A DNA stretch of 5,839 nucleotides from Anaerolineae bacterium. GTDB taxonomy: Bacteria > Chloroflexota > Anaerolineae > Aggregatilineales > Phototrophicaceae. Below the pieces are notes generated by a model. The model was not told the DNA's origin and searched no databases. It saw only the letters and a list, made by a program, of their open reading frames with translations. Position 1 is the first letter of the stretch, and each line of letters opens with the position of its first letter. This document shows, piece after piece, positions 4,661 through 5,839 of this stretch. The stretch covers positions 1 to 5,839 of the forward strand of contig JALONY010000135.1 of assembly GCA_025454715.1 (NCBI GenBank), written 5' to 3'. The translations under genes and the position numbers were made by a program.

Positions 4661-5839
4661 GTGGACAAAGATATCTTCATTTCCTATTCGCGGCGCAACC
4701 TCGCGGTGTGTCGGGCGTTGGTGGCGGCGCTGGCACGCACCGAAAACGACACATGGGTAGACTGGGACGGCATCCCGCTGTCGTCCGACTGGTGGAGCGA
4801 AATCGAAACCGGCATCGCCAGCGCCGAGACGGTCTTGGTGTTGCTGTCCAACGACTGGCTGGCCTCGCCGGTCTGCCACCTCGAGCTGAGTTACGCCCGC
4901 TCCCTCAACAAGCGCATCGTGCCGGTCGTGTATGGCACCCTCGACAGCGAGGCCGCCCTCGCCGCGGCCATCGAAAAAGACCTCGATGCCGCCGTGACCG
5001 ACATCCTCGCCGGGCGTGATATGGCCGTCCTCACCCATGACAACTGGCGCGTCCTGAGCAAAATCAACTGGGCGTTTTACAATGAGGCCGATTTCAGCGA
5101 AGGCGCGTCCAAGTTGCTGGCGGCCTTGCAAACCGACCTCGCCCATGCCCGCGCCCACACCCGCCTGCTGACCCGCGCCCTCGAGTGGCAACGCGCCAAC
5201 CGAGACGCCAGCTTGTTGCTGCGCGGCATCGACCTCGACCAAGCCATCGGCTGGCTGGAGTATGAGCAAGACAAAGAGCCGCACCCCACCGACCTGCACC
5301 GCGCCTATATCGCCGCCTCGGACGCCCAGCGCAAGGCCGAGCAAGCCGCCGTCTTGGCGCAACAAGCGCGTGAGCTTGCGCTCAAGCAACGCGCCCTCAG
5401 CCGCGCCCGCCTGTTGATTGCCAGCTTGGGCGTGTTTTTGGCGGTGGCCGCAGTGTTGGCCGTCTTCGCGCTCCAACAGCGCGGCGAGGCCATCGACCAA
5501 GCCACCCGCGCCGACGACAACGCCAATGCCGTCCTCGCCGAGCGTGAGGCGCGCATCGCCAAAGCCCGCGAGGTGGCCGCCCAAGCCCTCGGCTTGATGG
5601 ACAATCGCCCTGCACAAGCCATGCTGTTGGGGGTGGCCGCCCATCGGATTGCGCCGGTGTTCGAGGCCGAAAACGCGCTACTCTCGCTCAGCTCCGCCTC
5701 GTCCGGCTTGCTCAGCACCCACCATGACGAGCGCGGGGGTAGCCTTTCGGCCATCGCGGTCTCGCCCTCCCTGCGGCGCTATGCCTTCGGCCATCTGACC
5801 GGCGACCCGCTCACCGTGCTCGACCGCGACTCGGGACAG
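4661..5839 (+). CDS. TIR-domain transmembrane protein, probable WD40-type C-terminus (3' end outside the window)
   Basis: The frame is open for 393 codons from GTG 4661 to the window edge. Residues 4-145 form a TIR domain: DIFISYSRRN (4-13), WVDWDGIPLSSDWW (32-45, the BB-loop region), VLVLLSNDWLASPVCHLELS (58-77) and NWAFYNEADF (136-145). Glu75, in the C-x2-E-L context, sits where catalytic glutamates of NAD+-cleaving TIRs lie. A helical region follows (about 155-250, with RALEWQRANRDASLLLRG), then one transmembrane segment (251-271) preceded by the basic KQRALSRAR. A second charged helical stretch (273-335) leads to SLSAIAVSPSLRRYAFGH (361-378), which looks like the first blade of a WD40-type propeller. 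This architecture is a known but poorly characterised family. A role in NAD+-based defence or signalling is inferred. The start choice: GTG 4661 gives a family-like N-terminus and has GGGGG (4651-4655) five bases upstream. In-frame GTGs at 4628 and 4655 are alternatives. Basic residues before the membrane segment suggest the TIR side is cytoplasmic. Confidence 0.88.
   Translation, partial: MDKDIFISYSRRNLAVCRALVAALARTENDTWVDWDGIPLSSDWWSEIETGIASAETVLVLLSNDWLASPVCHLELSYARSLNKRIVPVVYGTLDSEAALAAAIEKDLDAAVTDILAGRDMAVLTHDNWRVLSKINWAFYNEADFSEGASKLLAALQTDLAHARAHTRLLTRALEWQRANRDASLLLRGIDLDQAIGWLEYEQDKEPHPTDLHRAYIAASDAQRKAEQAAVLAQQARELALKQRALSRARLLIASLGVFLAVAAVLAVFALQQRGEAIDQATRADDNANAVLAEREARIAKAREVAAQALGLMDNRPAQAMLLGVAAHRIAPVFEAENALLSLSSASSGLLSTHHDERGGSLSAIAVSPSLRRYAFGHLTGDPLTVLDRDSGQ

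Noticed and set aside
4526..5644. Minus-strand open frame of 372 codons opposite the TIR gene.
   Set aside because: The plus strand encodes a coherent TIR, helix and membrane-segment protein across the same bases. The minus-strand product is Gly/Ala/Gln-rich low complexity and would overlap the start of the DinB-like gene.

Overview
This window is GC-rich DNA (by eye about 60-65%). It most resembles a member of the Chloroflexota, probably an Anaerolineae-like lineage. That placement is an inference from family style, not from a search. It rests on an envelope protein built as membrane anchor, Thr/Pro-rich linker with 'TATP/TPTP' runs, LysM and lamin-tail domain, and on a TIR-transmembrane-WD40-type protein.

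Layout. Positions 1-4529 are transcribed on the minus strand, and 4661 to the end on the plus strand. In minus-strand transcription order the genes are: a DinB/YfiT-like protein (4029-4529) closed by a strong intrinsic terminator (3949-3983); a roughly 210-base leader carrying three copies of a TGGGATWRT motif; ftsZ (2474-3736) followed by its own terminator-like hairpin (2387-2427); a membrane-anchored LysM/lamin-tail protein (1346-2353); and gatB (1-1277), whose 3' end lies outside the window. Divergent from the DinB-like gene, a TIR-domain gene starts with GTG near 4661 and runs off the right edge after 393 codons, just as a beta-propeller-like region seems to begin.

How the genes fit together. 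FtsZ is the division-ring GTPase. Here it appears to be a single-gene transcription unit, with no ftsA, ftsQ or mur gene beside it. The LysM/lamin-tail protein is probably exported and held at the membrane, with a cell-wall-binding role as the best guess. GatB is the housekeeping amidotransferase subunit for Gln-tRNA(Gln)/Asn-tRNA(Asn) formation, and may be co-transcribed with the LysM/lamin-tail gene because only 68 bases separate them. The TIR protein is the one accessory, possibly defence- or signalling-related gene. It shares a short AT-rich divergent promoter region with the DinB-like gene.

The two edge genes, gatB and the TIR gene, are incomplete because of the window boundary, not because of mutation. 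I saw no CRISPR array, insertion sequence, complete tRNA or rRNA. The many long open frames antisense to ftsZ, gatB and the lamin-tail gene are shadows produced by high GC content.
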